A DNA stretch of 64,000 nt from Mannheimia granulomatis (lineage in GTDB: Bacteria; Pseudomonadota; Gammaproteobacteria; Enterobacterales; Pasteurellaceae): assembly GCF_011455695.1 (NCBI RefSeq), contig NZ_CP015030.1:682001-746000 (forward strand), read 5' to 3'. A program made the translations under genes and the position numbers. Of this stretch, positions 23,983-33,844 are shown one piece after another. The stretch's first letter is position 1. Every line of letters starts with the position of its first letter. The notes beneath the pieces were generated by a model that saw only the letters and a program-made list of their open reading frames with translations, was not told the origin of the DNA and did no database searches.

Positions 23983-24837
23983 ATGAAAATGGAGAAAACA
24001 GTACTTTTCCGTGGTTTATTATTATCGACGGTAGCTCTTGCAGTGGCTGCATGTGGTAATTTAAGCAAAGTAAGTGATGAAGGGACAACTGAAAATCCGG
24101 TATTCCCAAAAATCTCAGAATCTGAATTCAACCACGATGGTTCGCAATTTGGTTCATGGCCAAATTGGGAAAATGTTCGCCAAATTGAAAAAGGTATGAA
24201 CAAAGATCAACTATATAACCTAATCGGTCGCCCACACTTTGAAGAGGGTTTATATGGTGTGCGTGAGTGGGATTATGCATTTAACTATCGTGAAAATGGT
24301 GTTCATAAAATTTGTCAGTATAAAATCTTATTTGATAAAAATATGAATGCACAAAGCTTCTTCTGGTATCCGAATGGTTGTAACGGTAATTCATCATTCA
24401 ACTTAACGGGTGATTTCTTATTTGACTTCGATAAAGATACTTTAACAACCAAAGGTAAAGAAGTTGTTGATAATGTAGCTGAACAATTAAAATCATCTAA
24501 AGCTCAACAAGTTAAAGTTTCAGGTTACACAGATCGCTTAGGTTCTGCTGAATACAACTTAGATTTATCACAACGTCGTTCAAATATGGTAAAAGCACGC
24601 TTAATTCAACAAGGTGTTAATGCACAAATTGAAGCTGTTGGTTATGGTAAAGCAAATCAAGTAAAAGCGTGTGATGGCGAAAGCGGTAAAGCGTTAAAAG
24701 ATTGTTTACGTCCTAACCGTCGCGTAGAAATTTCTGCAAATGGTGGCGTAATTAAACAACAAGATGGTGGTAATGTTGCAGGTCCTAATGGTCCGGCTCC
24801 GCTTTACCAAACTCCTGCATATAACGGCAGTAAATAA
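23983..24837 (+). CDS. Lipoprotein fusing a BamE/SmpA-like domain to an OmpA peptidoglycan-binding domain
   Basis: A signal peptide with lipobox VAAC puts the lipid-modified cysteine at about residue 24. Residues of about 60-130 (NWENVRQIEKGMNKDQLYNLIGRPHF) look like the SmpA/OmlA (BamE) fold. Residues of about 145-250 are an OmpA C-terminal domain, with LFDFDKDTL, SGYTDRLGSAEYNLDLSQRR and NRRVEI. It probably tethers the outer membrane to peptidoglycan; whether it contacts the Bam complex is unknown. Codon use is biased like that of an abundant protein. Two AAGGAAACTA copies lie just before the ATG, the nearer one being the ribosome site. Confidence 0.88.
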   Translation: MKMEKTVLFRGLLLSTVALAVAACGNLSKVSDEGTTENPVFPKISESEFNHDGSQFGSWPNWENVRQIEKGMNKDQLYNLIGRPHFEEGLYGVREWDYAFNYRENGVHKICQYKILFDKNMNAQSFFWYPNGCNGNSSFNLTGDFLFDFDKDTLTTKGKEVVDNVAEQLKSSKAQQVKVSGYTDRLGSAEYNLDLSQRRSNMVKARLIQQGVNAQIEAVGYGKANQVKACDGESGKALKDCLRPNRRVEISANGGVIKQQDGGNVAGPNGPAPLYQTPAYNGSK

Positions 24838-24869
24838 TTTCTAGTTTTGATTAACTTAGAGTAGAATAG

Positions 24870-24897
24870 AAAGGCAACCAATAGGTTGCCTTTTCTT
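24870..24897 (+). terminator. Terminator after the OmpA-domain lipoprotein gene
   Basis: AAAGGCAACC and GGTTGCCTTT form a perfect 10-bp stem around the loop AATA, followed by TCTTTT. Confidence 0.85.
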
Positions 24898-24924
24898 TTA
24901 CTTTTTACTTTCTAGGAGAATGCT

Positions 24925-25743
24925 ATGAGTTATCAAGCTATTGCTTTTGATTTAGACGGAACGTTACTTTCATCCAATGCTACTATTTTAGAGTCAAGTA
25001 AATTGGCTATTCAAAAGGTAAGAGAAAAGGGAATCAAAGTATATTTTGTTACAGGCAGACATCACACGGCGGTGCGTCCTTATTATGCGGAGCTCGGTTT
25101 AGATACACCTGTAGTTTGTTGCAATGGCACTTATGTGTATGATTTTAAAAATGAAAAGGTGGTAACAGGTAATCCGTTGAAACCAGAAACTGCGACGAAA
25201 TTAATTAATGAAGCACAGTTGGAAGGTATTCATACAGCGGTTTATTTTCAGGATGCCATGACTTATGAAGAACCTAATAACCATTTTATCAAATTTAAAA
25301 AGTGGGTAGATTCCTGCCCTGAATCAGTTCGTCCAAATGTGCAACAGGTTGAAAATTTCCAAAAAGAAATTGATAAAGGAATAACAATTTGGAAGGTACT
25401 CATTAGCGATCCGGATTTAGCCAAGATGCAAAAATTTGTGGAAAAATTACCGCTTGACGAAGTAAGCCCTGAGTGGTCTTGGATTGACCGTGTTGATATT
25501 ACCAGTGTGGGTAACAGTAAAGGGGCAAGATTGGCAGAATTATTGAAATTAGAAGGTATTGAACCACAGAAAGTTATTGCATTTGGAGATAATTTCAATG
25601 ATATTTCTATGTTGGAAAGTGTAGGCTTGGGTATTGCAATGGGCGGTTCCGAAGAAGAAGTTCAGCAAAAAGCTAAAAAAACGATCGGCTCTAATAATGA
25701 AGATAGTATTGCAAATGAATTAAAACTGCACTTTAACCTTTAA
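24925..25743 (+). CDS. Cof-type HAD-IIB sugar-phosphate phosphatase
   Basis: The 272-residue protein has HAD motif I AIAFDLDGTLLSSNA at the N-terminus, a type IIB cap, motif III lysine in GNSKGARLAELL and motif IV IAFGDNFNDISML. This is the Cof/YidA/YbiV group, which removes phosphate from sugar phosphates or cofactors with broad specificity. AGGAGAA precedes the ATG. Its substrate cannot be predicted. narQ follows after 3 bp. Confidence 0.88.
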   Translation: MSYQAIAFDLDGTLLSSNATILESSKLAIQKVREKGIKVYFVTGRHHTAVRPYYAELGLDTPVVCCNGTYVYDFKNEKVVTGNPLKPETATKLINEAQLEGIHTAVYFQDAMTYEEPNNHFIKFKKWVDSCPESVRPNVQQVENFQKEIDKGITIWKVLISDPDLAKMQKFVEKLPLDEVSPEWSWIDRVDITSVGNSKGARLAELLKLEGIEPQKVIAFGDNFNDISMLESVGLGIAMGGSEEEVQQKAKKTIGSNNEDSIANELKLHFNL

Positions 25744-25746
25744 ATT

Positions 25747-27438
25747 ATGATTAAGCCCAAAGATTCTATTGCTCGCCGTATAGGGCTCTATTTTTTAATT
25801 ATGATTGCATTTGCTTCCATTATTAGTGGTATCTCATTGGGGATTATGTGGAGCAATAAATCTGATGCAAGTCTGATTAATGTTTCGGGTTCATTACGTA
25901 TGCAAAGTTACCGCTTATTATCGGAAATGTATACAAAGCAAGAAGTGTTGCCCGAGCGTTTATTAGAATATCATCGGACATTACATTCAACCGAGCTGAG
26001 TTCACTGAAAAAAAATTGGTTATTGCCTAATAATCTTGAGCATAGTTACCAAAAACTGTTAAAAGATTGGTATGAAATGCAGTCCTATGCAAATCGTGGG
26101 GATAGAGGCAGCTATGCTGCTCATATTGAGGCTTATGTACAGAAAGTTGATGATTTTGTTTTGCGGCTTCAAGAATTTGCGGAGTTGAAGCTAAAGATTG
26201 CAACAGGCGTAATTTCTGTTGCAATGTTACTGATTATCGCCCTTGCATATATCGGTGTTTGGTATACTCGCAAACATATTATTAGTCCATTAAAGCAGCT
26301 TGTGAAAGCAAGCTTGCAAATACAAAATAAAGATTTTAGCCATCTTAAGTTAGCGGTAAACGACCCGAATGAATTAGGCTTACTTTCTGCTACATTTATC
26401 GACATGTCTAATGAGTTGTTAAAATTTTATACCTCCTTAGAAGATAAAGTTCAGGATAAAACCCGCCGTTTATTGGCGGTAAATCGTTCGCTTTTAGTTT
26501 TATATCAATGTTCTCAACTATTGACAGCTAAGCCGATTAATCAAGATGTTCTCAATCAAGTGCTGAAAACAGTATTTGATAATGAACATCTTCTTGGTAT
26601 TGAATTGCAAGTTTATGGTGCAGATTATTGGAACGTTACCATAGATAATAAACCGCAGATAGACTGGATTTCATTAGAGATTGCAATAGAAAATGAAAAG
26701 CTTGGATTATTACGCTGGAAGCCATCACTACTTTGTCCTGATGAACGATTAATTCAAAACGTATCGGAAATGATTGGCCGCAGTCTTTATGTAGTACAAA
26801 TGCAAAAGCAGCAGCAACAATTGGTTTTAATGGAAGAACGAGCTATTATTGCACGAGAATTGCATGATTCATTAGCACAGTCTCTTACATTTTTTAAAAT
26901 TCAAGTGAGTTTGCTTAAATTAGCGAAAAGCGATGAAAAAAGAAATGAAATTTTAACCGTATTTGAAAAGGCATTGAATGAAGCTTATAGCCAGCTAAGA
27001 GAGTTGCTTTCCACCTTTAGGTTGACTATCCAAGAGGCAAATCTACAGCAGGCATTAGAAAAAATTATTGAAGGGCTAAGAGCAAAAACTGCAGCACAGA
27101 TTCGCTTAAGTTGTAAATTACCCTCTCATTTGTTTAATGCCCAACAGCAAGTTCATGTGCTGCAAATTGTTCGGGAAGCAGTAATTAATGCGATTAAACA
27201 CTCAGAGGCGACAGAAATTAACGTTGTGGCTGAAACCAACGCAGATGGAGAACATTGTCTTATTATCCAAGATAATGGCAAAGGATTACCGAATAATACA
27301 TTATTAGACGGACATTATGGATTAACCATTATGCAAGAGCGGGCGGCTGAATTAAAGGCAGAATTTTCAGTCCAGAATCATGAAAGTGGTGGTGTGAAAG
27401 TCCAAATTGTTTTGCCGAATATGATGAGCAAGCGGTAA
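25747..27438 (+). CDS. narQ: Nitrate/nitrite sensor histidine kinase NarQ
   Basis: NarQ senses periplasmic nitrate/nitrite and phosphorylates the response regulator NarP or NarL. The 563-residue protein has a membrane segment at about 13-35, a periplasmic nitrate-binding helix with NVSGSLRMQSYRL (P-box), and a second membrane segment at about 155-175. HAMP, a central region and the HisKA_3 H-box ERAIIARELHDSLAQSLTFFK (around residue 373) follow, then an ATPase domain with NAIKHSEA and DNGKGLP. No response regulator gene is adjacent. It begins 3 bp after the HAD gene. Confidence 0.9.
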   Translation: MIKPKDSIARRIGLYFLIMIAFASIISGISLGIMWSNKSDASLINVSGSLRMQSYRLLSEMYTKQEVLPERLLEYHRTLHSTELSSLKKNWLLPNNLEHSYQKLLKDWYEMQSYANRGDRGSYAAHIEAYVQKVDDFVLRLQEFAELKLKIATGVISVAMLLIIALAYIGVWYTRKHIISPLKQLVKASLQIQNKDFSHLKLAVNDPNELGLLSATFIDMSNELLKFYTSLEDKVQDKTRRLLAVNRSLLVLYQCSQLLTAKPINQDVLNQVLKTVFDNEHLLGIELQVYGADYWNVTIDNKPQIDWISLEIAIENEKLGLLRWKPSLLCPDERLIQNVSEMIGRSLYVVQMQKQQQQLVLMEERAIIARELHDSLAQSLTFFKIQVSLLKLAKSDEKRNEILTVFEKALNEAYSQLRELLSTFRLTIQEANLQQALEKIIEGLRAKTAAQIRLSCKLPSHLFNAQQQVHVLQIVREAVINAIKHSEATEINVVAETNADGEHCLIIQDNGKGLPNNTLLDGHYGLTIMQERAAELKAEFSVQNHESGGVKVQIVLPNMMSKR

Positions 27439-27493
27439 TTTTTTACAAGAATTTTGCAAATAGAAATAGATTAGTACAATATAAGGATGGAAA

Positions 27494-28015
27494 ATGCAAA
27501 TCAGAAAATCAACAGAAGCGGATTTTGAAAGCATTTTAGCAATTTACAATCAAGCTATACCTACTCATCAGATTACAGCAGATTTAGACTTAGCAACATT
27601 AGAGAACCGTAGAGAGTGGTTTGACTTTCATCTAAATAGCCAACAGTATCCGTTGTGGACAGTTGAAGATGAAACAGGAATAGTGGGCTGGTTTAGTTTT
27701 TCACCTTTTTATGAGCGGTCTGCATTTGTGCATACGTCTGAAATCAGTATCTATTTAGATAGTAAAGCAAAAGGGAAAGGTTACGGCTCAAAAATTATTG
27801 AATTTATGCAGGCAGAAATGCTCAATCATAATATCCATACCTTAATGGCGTATGTATTTGAGCTGAATCAAGTGAGCCAAAATCTGATGAAAAAACACGG
27901 ATTTGAACAGTGGGGTAGATTTCCTCATATTGCAAACATGGGAAAAGATGAACAAGGGAATGATAAATGGCGTACCTTGTTAATGATGTCTTACCAAAAA
28001 GGGATTGAATCATAA
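27494..28015 (+). CDS. GNAT-family N-acetyltransferase
   Basis: A 173-residue GNAT enzyme resembling the phosphinothricin/methionine-sulfoximine acetyltransferase group: MQIRKSTEADFESILAIYNQAI start, SEISIYLDSKAKGKGYGSKI acetyl-CoA loop, and VFELNQVSQNLMKKHGFEQWG near the C-terminus. The substrate is not predictable. It directly abuts the rdgB start. Confidence 0.82.
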   Translation: MQIRKSTEADFESILAIYNQAIPTHQITADLDLATLENRREWFDFHLNSQQYPLWTVEDETGIVGWFSFSPFYERSAFVHTSEISIYLDSKAKGKGYGSKIIEFMQAEMLNHNIHTLMAYVFELNQVSQNLMKKHGFEQWGRFPHIANMGKDEQGNDKWRTLLMMSYQKGIES

Positions 28016-28615
28016 ATGAATAGAACAAAAGTAGTGCTTGCTACAGGCAATGCCGGTAAAGTAAAAGAAATGGCAGATGTGTTATCGCAATTCGGTTTCG
28101 ATGTGGTGGCACAAAGTGAATTTGGTATTGTTTCCCCTGAAGAAACCGGTTTAACCTTTGTGGAAAATGCGCTAATTAAAGCGCGTTATGCCGCAAAAAT
28201 GACCGGGTTGCCAGCAATTGCTGACGATTCCGGTTTGTCAGTTGAAGTATTAGGCGGAGAACCGGGATTATATTCTGCCCGTTATGCCGGTGCTGAAGCA
28301 ACGGATGCGGATAATCGTAGAAAATTATTGGTAGAGATGGATGGTAAAATAAGCAGAGAAGCAAAATTTGTTAGCTGTATTGTATTTTTAAAACACGAAA
28401 CCGATCCTACTCCTTATATTGCATTAGGTGAGTGCTTCGGTGAAATTTTAAAAGAAGAGCGAGGCGACAACGGCTTCGGTTACGATTCACTCTTTTTCTA
28501 TCCACCTAAAAATTGCACCTTTGCAGAATTAGAAACCAAAGAGAAAAAAGCAATCTCTCATCGAGCTATTGCACTAAAAAGTTTAAAGCAGCAATTAGAA
28601 GGAAATAACAAATGA
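28016..28615 (+). CDS. rdgB: dITP/XTP pyrophosphatase (RdgB/HAM1 family)
   Basis: RdgB hydrolyses dITP, ITP and XTP to keep deaminated purines out of nucleic acids. The 199-residue protein has [13 protein letters not shown] at the N-terminus, [26 protein letters not shown], and [10 protein letters not shown] with SHRAIAL at the end. The gene starts immediately after the acetyltransferase stop and overlaps the next gene by 4 bp. Confidence 0.94.
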   Translation: MNRTKVVLATGNAGKVKEMADVLSQFGFDVVAQSEFGIVSPEETGLTFVENALIKARYAAKMTGLPAIADDSGLSVEVLGGEPGLYSARYAGAEATDADNRRKLLVEMDGKISREAKFVSCIVFLKHETDPTPYIALGECFGEILKEERGDNGFGYDSLFFYPPKNCTFAELETKEKKAISHRAIALKSLKQQLEGNNK

Positions 28616-28932
28616 TCATTACGACAACACCTACTATTGAAGGAAAAACTGTTACTGAATATAAAGGATTAGTATTTGGTGAAGTTGTTTCAGGGGCGAA
28701 CTTTATCCGAGATTTTTTAGCCGGAATTACTGATATTGTTGGCGGGCGCTCTGGTGCTTATGAAAGCAAACTCCACAGTGCCAGAAAAAATGCGCTTGCG
28801 GAGCTGGAAAAAGAGGCGAAAAAAGTAGGCGCAAACGCAGTTGTTGGTGTCTCTCTCGAGTATCAATCAATGGGTGGTGATAAAGGCATGTTTATTGTGG
28901 TAGCAACAGGCACGGCAGTAGTTGTGCGTTAG
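28612..28932 (+). CDS. YbjQ/UPF0145-family protein
   Basis: A 106-residue protein of the YbjQ family: [55 protein letters not shown] and [16 protein letters not shown]. Members form pentameric rings and some are annotated as heavy-metal binding; the function is not established. It overlaps the rdgB stop by 4 bp and is followed by the YcgN-type gene after 2 bp. Confidence 0.88.
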   Translation: MIITTTPTIEGKTVTEYKGLVFGEVVSGANFIRDFLAGITDIVGGRSGAYESKLHSARKNALAELEKEAKKVGANAVVGVSLEYQSMGGDKGMFIVVATGTAVVVR

Positions 28933-28934
28933 TT

Positions 28935-29390
28935 ATGACAATCAATCAAAACAGCATTGAGCCTGATTTCTGGCAGAAAAAAAACTTGCTCGAAATGAAT
29001 GAGGCAGAGTGGGAAGCGCTATGTGATGGTTGTGGGAAATGTTGCTACCGGAAATATATTCAAGGACGAGGCAAGCGTGAAAGACTTTATTACACTTCGG
29101 TTGCTTGCAATTTATTAGATCTCAAAACAGGGCGTTGTAGCAATTATGCTAATCGGTTTAAGGTTGAGAGAGATTGTACTAAACTCACTAAAAAGAATTT
29201 ACCAGATTTCGGCTGGTTGCCGAAAACCTGCGCTTATCGACTACTTTATGAAGGAAAACCGTTGTTTGATTGGCATCCGCTTATATCACAAGATCCGAAC
29301 TCAGTGCAAAAAGCCGGTGTTCTTATTCCAAATGGTATTCATGAAAAAGAGATTATTGACTGGTTTGAATTTGTGATTGATGAGGTTTAA
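28935..29390 (+). CDS. YcgN/UPF0260-family cysteine-cluster protein
   Basis: The 151-residue protein has the family's cysteine cluster (CDGCGKCCYRKYI near residue 31, then ACNLLDLKTGRCSNYANRF and TCAYRLL), which is expected to bind metal. The biochemical role is unknown in the family. It is last in the GNAT-rdgB-ybjQ-ycgN cluster and ends just before a hairpin shared with convergent gmhA. Confidence 0.88.
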   Translation: MTINQNSIEPDFWQKKNLLEMNEAEWEALCDGCGKCCYRKYIQGRGKRERLYYTSVACNLLDLKTGRCSNYANRFKVERDCTKLTKKNLPDFGWLPKTCAYRLLYEGKPLFDWHPLISQDPNSVQKAGVLIPNGIHEKEIIDWFEFVIDEV

Positions 29391-29397
29391 ATTACAA

Positions 29398-29425
29398 AAA
29401 AGGCGTTTCATTAGAAACGCCTTTT
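29398..29425. terminator. Bidirectional terminator between the YcgN-type gene and gmhA
   Basis: AAAAGGCGTTTC and GAAACGCCTTTT form a perfect 12-bp stem around ATTA. A-rich and T-rich flanks suit termination on both strands. Confidence 0.88.
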
Positions 29426-29430
29426 AACTG

Positions 29431-30072
<642 letters not shown>

Positions 30073-30132
30073 TTAAGTTTAGAAGATCTCAAGGAAATTG
30101 TAAATCAAGTAGCCTAAATAATACTTTTGGGT

Positions 30133-30150
30133 TGTAAACAAAAGTTTCCA
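30133..30150 (+). promoter_or_regulatory. Candidate TyrR box upstream of tyrR
   Basis: TGTAAA-CAAAAG-TTTCCA matches the TyrR operator consensus TGTAAA-N6-TTTACA with one mismatch. It lies 61 bp before the tyrR start. TyrR is known to repress its own gene in E. coli, so autoregulation is a reasonable inference. Confidence 0.55.
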
Positions 30151-30210
30151 AAAGTAAAAAATAGCGGTATTATTCATCCAAAATTTTGCAAATAAGGGGG
30201 GAGTCTCTTG

Positions 30211-31173
30211 ATGACGGAAAATCTAGCGTGTTTTGAAAAAATTATTGGGGAATCGGAAAAAATGAAGCAAGTGATAGCACAGGCTAAAAAATTTGCCAAT
30301 TTAAATGCCCCTTTATTGATTCAAGGAGAGACCGGTACAGGAAAAGACTTATTTGCGAAAGCTTGTCATAATTTTAGTGGCAGAAGAGCAGAAAAATTTA
30401 TTGCAGTAAATTGTGCAGGTTTACCATCAGAAGAAGCTGAGTCGGAAATGTTTGGGCATCGGGGCAATGGCGTAGAAAATATCGGCTTTTTTGAATATGC
30501 CAATGGCGGAACGGTGTTATTGGACTCTATTTCTGAATTATCCCTTGAAATGCAAGCAAAGTTGTTACGTTTTCTAAATGATGGTTCTTTCCGTCGAGTG
30601 GGAGAAGATAAAGAAATTCAAGTAGATGTCCGTGTGGCTTGCACCTCGCAAAAACCATTATCACAGTTGGTGGTAGAGGGGAAAGTCAGAGAAGATCTTT
30701 ATCATCGTTTAAATGTATTGACCCTTGATTTACCGCCATTAAGAGAGAGAAAAGAGGATATCCCGCTTCTAGCTGAGGCTTTTATTGCTCACATTAGTAA
30801 GCAGTTAGGCGTAAGTAAATTGGAATATGATGAGCAATTCTTACAAGCACTGCAAAATCATCGTTGGTCAGGTAATTTAAGGGAGCTTTATAATGCGATT
30901 TATCGAGCTTGCACACTTTCTTATGAGGGGCGTTTAGCCGTTAAAGATTTAAATTTACCGAATGAATTCCCCCAAATTGACGAAATAGAAACAGGGAATG
31001 AGACGTTAGAAGAATTAATGAATCAATATGAAGCAAAACTGTTGCAAAAATTTTATGCAGAATATCCGAGTACTCGAAAATTGGCTCAACGATTAGGGCT
31101 ATCGCATACAGCAGTTGCAAATAAGCTACGCCAATATGGTTTAACAAAAAGCGGAAATGGTAAAAATGAATAA
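30211..31173 (+). CDS. tyrR: TyrR-type regulator lacking the N-terminal sensory domain
   Basis: TyrR controls aromatic amino acid synthesis and transport. The 320-residue protein is the AAA+ and DNA-binding part only: Walker A GETGTGKDLF, RFLNDGSFRRVGED, RLNVLTLDLPPLRER, then helix-turn-helix STRKLAQRLGLSHTAVANKLRQYGL almost identical to E. coli TyrR. The ACT-PAS N-terminus of the 513-residue E. coli protein is absent, as I recall for Haemophilus. The GAFTGA loop of sigma54 activators is missing, which separates it from PspF. The Walker B glutamate position reads VLLDSIS instead of DE. It overlaps sapA by 8 bp. Confidence 0.88.
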   Translation: MTENLACFEKIIGESEKMKQVIAQAKKFANLNAPLLIQGETGTGKDLFAKACHNFSGRRAEKFIAVNCAGLPSEEAESEMFGHRGNGVENIGFFEYANGGTVLLDSISELSLEMQAKLLRFLNDGSFRRVGEDKEIQVDVRVACTSQKPLSQLVVEGKVREDLYHRLNVLTLDLPPLRERKEDIPLLAEAFIAHISKQLGVSKLEYDEQFLQALQNHRWSGNLRELYNAIYRACTLSYEGRLAVKDLNLPNEFPQIDEIETGNETLEELMNQYEAKLLQKFYAEYPSTRKLAQRLGLSHTAVANKLRQYGLTKSGNGKNE

Positions 31174-32875
31174 ACTAGCGGTTGTTTTCTTAGCACTTTT
31201 TGCAAATTTTTCTCTAAATTTGACCGCTTGGGCTGCTCCTAGTATACCTAAAGAATTACAGGAGAACAGTCTGGTTTATTGTACAACCTCATCGGGCTTT
31301 TCGTTTAATCCGCAAAAGTCAGATCTCAGCTCCAATATGAACGTAGTCACAGAGCAGATTTATGATAAATTATTTGAGTTTAATCCGAAAAAGAATCAAC
31401 TCGAATCTGCATTGGTAGAGCGTTATTCTATTAGTGAGAATGGTTTAGTCGTTACACTTTATTTACGGAAAAATGTGTCGTTTCATTCGACAAAATGGTT
31501 TACTCCTACCCGTAAATTTAATGCAGAAGATGTGGTTTTTTCGTTAAACCGTATGATGGGTAATACAACAGATTTGCCCGAAATCAGCTTGTCTGATATA
31601 AGTGGCACTTTACACCATCAACATCAAAGCTATATTTACCAAAAAGCCGCAAGACAGATTTATTATCCTTATTTTGAAAGTGTTGATTTACGTAATAAAA
31701 TCGTTCGAATTTCCGCTCCTGCCGCACATGTGGTTAAGATTGAGCTGTCAAAACCAGATTCATCTATTTTGGCTCATCTTGCCAGCCAATATGCTGTGAT
31801 TTTATCGAAAGAGTATGCCCTACAACTTAACGCCGATGAAAATTTAGCACAACTGGATTTATTGCCGGTTGGGACTGGGGTTTACCAGTTAGAAAGTTAT
31901 GAAAATAACAATGAAGTAAGGTTAAAACCTAATCCATATTATTGGGGAAAAAAGGCGCATATTCAAAATATGATTGTGGATTTCTCGACAGAAGCCACAG
32001 GGCGAATGGCAAAGTTTTTGAATAATGAGTGCCATATTGTTGCTTTCCCTGAGCCAAGCCAACTTTCGGTATTGAAAAACGAGCGGCTAATCAGCAGTAA
32101 AGGGGCAAATTTGGTTTATTTAGCATTTAATATGCAAAGACCTATCGGTGAAGATTTGCCTTTTCGCCAGAAGATTGCTCAAAGCATCAATCGCCAGCGT
32201 ATTGCCGATAAGTTGTTCTACGGCACAGGCGAAGTAGCGGATAACGTGTTACCTACAGCGCTTTGGCAGAAGAAAAATCCCGAAAGTTACCCATATTTAG
32301 CCCACCAGCAGCGGGAACAAGCGGTCGAAAACAGTAAAAATTTTGCAAAAAATGACCGCTTGAAATTGTGGGTAATTGATGAAAAACGGGTGTACAATCC
32401 GCATCCGATTAAGATGGCTGAGATGATTCGTGCGGATTTGAGCGCACAGCAAATTGAGGTTGATATTCGCCTAGTCAGTAGGGCTTATTTGGTTCAACAG
32501 CTAGAAAATAAAACCGCCGATTATGATCTGATTTTAGGCGGATGGTTGGCGAACAACTTAGATCCTAACAGTTTTTTGGAGGCAATATTGAGCTGTAAAA
32601 TGGCGGATACGGTGACGAATTTGTCGAATTGGTGTAACGAAGATTTTGATTTTTGGCTACAAACGGCTCGTTTGAGTGAAGATGCTTCCTCGTCTCATCT
32701 GTTATATGAATTTTCACAAAAATTATTAGAGGAGCAATTACCGATTTTACCTTTAGTGAATGCTAATCGGGTTTTGGTAATAGATAATGTTGTGCAAAAT
32801 GCAGAAATATCTCCTTTTGGGCAAGTAAAATTATCTGAGTTGCGACTTGCAGCAGGTAAGAAAAAGGGGCAATAA
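31166..32875 (+). CDS. sapA: SapA, periplasmic peptide-binding protein
   Basis: SapA is the solute-binding component of the Sap system, which in pathogens binds antimicrobial peptides and in Haemophilus also supports heme uptake. The start at 31166 gives MNKLAVVFLALFANFSLNLTAWA, a signal peptide; the mature protein has the SBP_bac_5 fold with LVYCTTSSGFSFNPQKSD and VLPVGTGVYQLESY-like LLPVGTGVYQLESYEN. At about 569 residues it has the usual size. The start overlaps the tyrR stop (ATGAATAA), so tyrR may be the first gene of the operon. Confidence 0.92.
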   Translation: MNKLAVVFLALFANFSLNLTAWAAPSIPKELQENSLVYCTTSSGFSFNPQKSDLSSNMNVVTEQIYDKLFEFNPKKNQLESALVERYSISENGLVVTLYLRKNVSFHSTKWFTPTRKFNAEDVVFSLNRMMGNTTDLPEISLSDISGTLHHQHQSYIYQKAARQIYYPYFESVDLRNKIVRISAPAAHVVKIELSKPDSSILAHLASQYAVILSKEYALQLNADENLAQLDLLPVGTGVYQLESYENNNEVRLKPNPYYWGKKAHIQNMIVDFSTEATGRMAKFLNNECHIVAFPEPSQLSVLKNERLISSKGANLVYLAFNMQRPIGEDLPFRQKIAQSINRQRIADKLFYGTGEVADNVLPTALWQKKNPESYPYLAHQQREQAVENSKNFAKNDRLKLWVIDEKRVYNPHPIKMAEMIRADLSAQQIEVDIRLVSRAYLVQQLENKTADYDLILGGWLANNLDPNSFLEAILSCKMADTVTNLSNWCNEDFDFWLQTARLSEDASSSHLLYEFSQKLLEEQLPILPLVNANRVLVIDNVVQNAEISPFGQVKLSELRLAAGKKKGQ

Positions 32876-32878
32876 TTT

Positions 32879-33844
32879 ATGTTAACTGCATTAATCCGAA
32901 AAATGTTTTTGACATTTATTACGCTGATTGTTCTATCAATTATCAGTTTTCATATTTTGCTACGAGATCCACTCAATCGTTTAACGGATATGAATTGGTT
33001 TGGGGCTTATTTTAACTATCTCAAAGGGCTATTAGCCGGTGATTTTGGTATTAGTTTTAGCAATGGTGAGCCTTTGACAGCTCAGATTTTACAGGTGTTT
33101 CCGGCAACGATTACGCTTTGTTTATCGGCATTGCTACTTTCGTTGATTTTAGGTGTGCCTCTCGGCTTTTTCTCTGCTACGCAAAAAAACAATATGCTGG
33201 GCAAAGCATTAAATATGTTAGGCTCATTAAGTTTGGCGGTGCCGGTATTCTGGCTCGCATTAGTTTTAATGTATTATGCCTCTTTGCATCAATGGGAGAT
33301 CGCCGCTATTGATGAAATGCATTCGATTTATCCGAAAGAAAGTATAACCGGATTTTTATTACTGGATATTTGGCTATCAGACAGTCCATATAAATTAAAG
33401 ATGATACAAAATGCTTTACATCATTTAGCTTTGCCAACACTGATTTTAGCTGTTCCTGCAACATTAGAAATGATGCATGTTACTCAGGCTCGAGCCAGTT
33501 ATGTGATGAAACAGAATTATATTAAAGTAGCAAAAACTCGTGGTTGGACACCATTTCGAATTTGGACAACACATATTCTTCGTAATACTTTGCCCTCACT
33601 TTTACCAATGATCGCCCGTACCTTTATTTTAATTTTTGCCTTTGGTATGTTGATTGAAACCATCTTTAGTTGGGGTGGAATTGGTCGTTGGTTGATTAAT
33701 GCTCTTGCTATTCAAGATTACAATGCGATTTCAGCCGGTGTAGTGGCAATAGGGGTATTTGTGCTCAGTGTAGATATGATAACAGGCTTTATTCGTGTAA
33801 TTTTAGACCCTTCAGAGAAAAAGGATTGGTATGGAACTCATTAG
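32879..33844 (+). CDS. sapB: SapB, peptide ABC transporter permease
   Basis: Inner-membrane permease of the Sap transporter, DppB/OppB type. The 321-residue protein has about six hydrophobic segments and the permease loop YIKVAKTRGWTPFRIWTTHILRNTLPSLLP, which meets the ATPase. It begins 3 bp after sapA and overlaps sapC by 14 bp. Confidence 0.93.
   Translation: MLTALIRKMFLTFITLIVLSIISFHILLRDPLNRLTDMNWFGAYFNYLKGLLAGDFGISFSNGEPLTAQILQVFPATITLCLSALLLSLILGVPLGFFSATQKNNMLGKALNMLGSLSLAVPVFWLALVLMYYASLHQWEIAAIDEMHSIYPKESITGFLLLDIWLSDSPYKLKMIQNALHHLALPTLILAVPATLEMMHVTQARASYVMKQNYIKVAKTRGWTPFRIWTTHILRNTLPSLLPMIARTFILIFAFGMLIETIFSWGGIGRWLINALAIQDYNAISAGVVAIGVFVLSVDMITGFIRVILDPSEKKDWYGTH

Noticed and set aside
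30211-31173. PspF instead of TyrR next to sapA
   Set aside because: pspF sits near sap genes in E. coli, but this protein lacks the GAFTGA loop and its C-terminal helix-turn-helix matches TyrR almost exactly.
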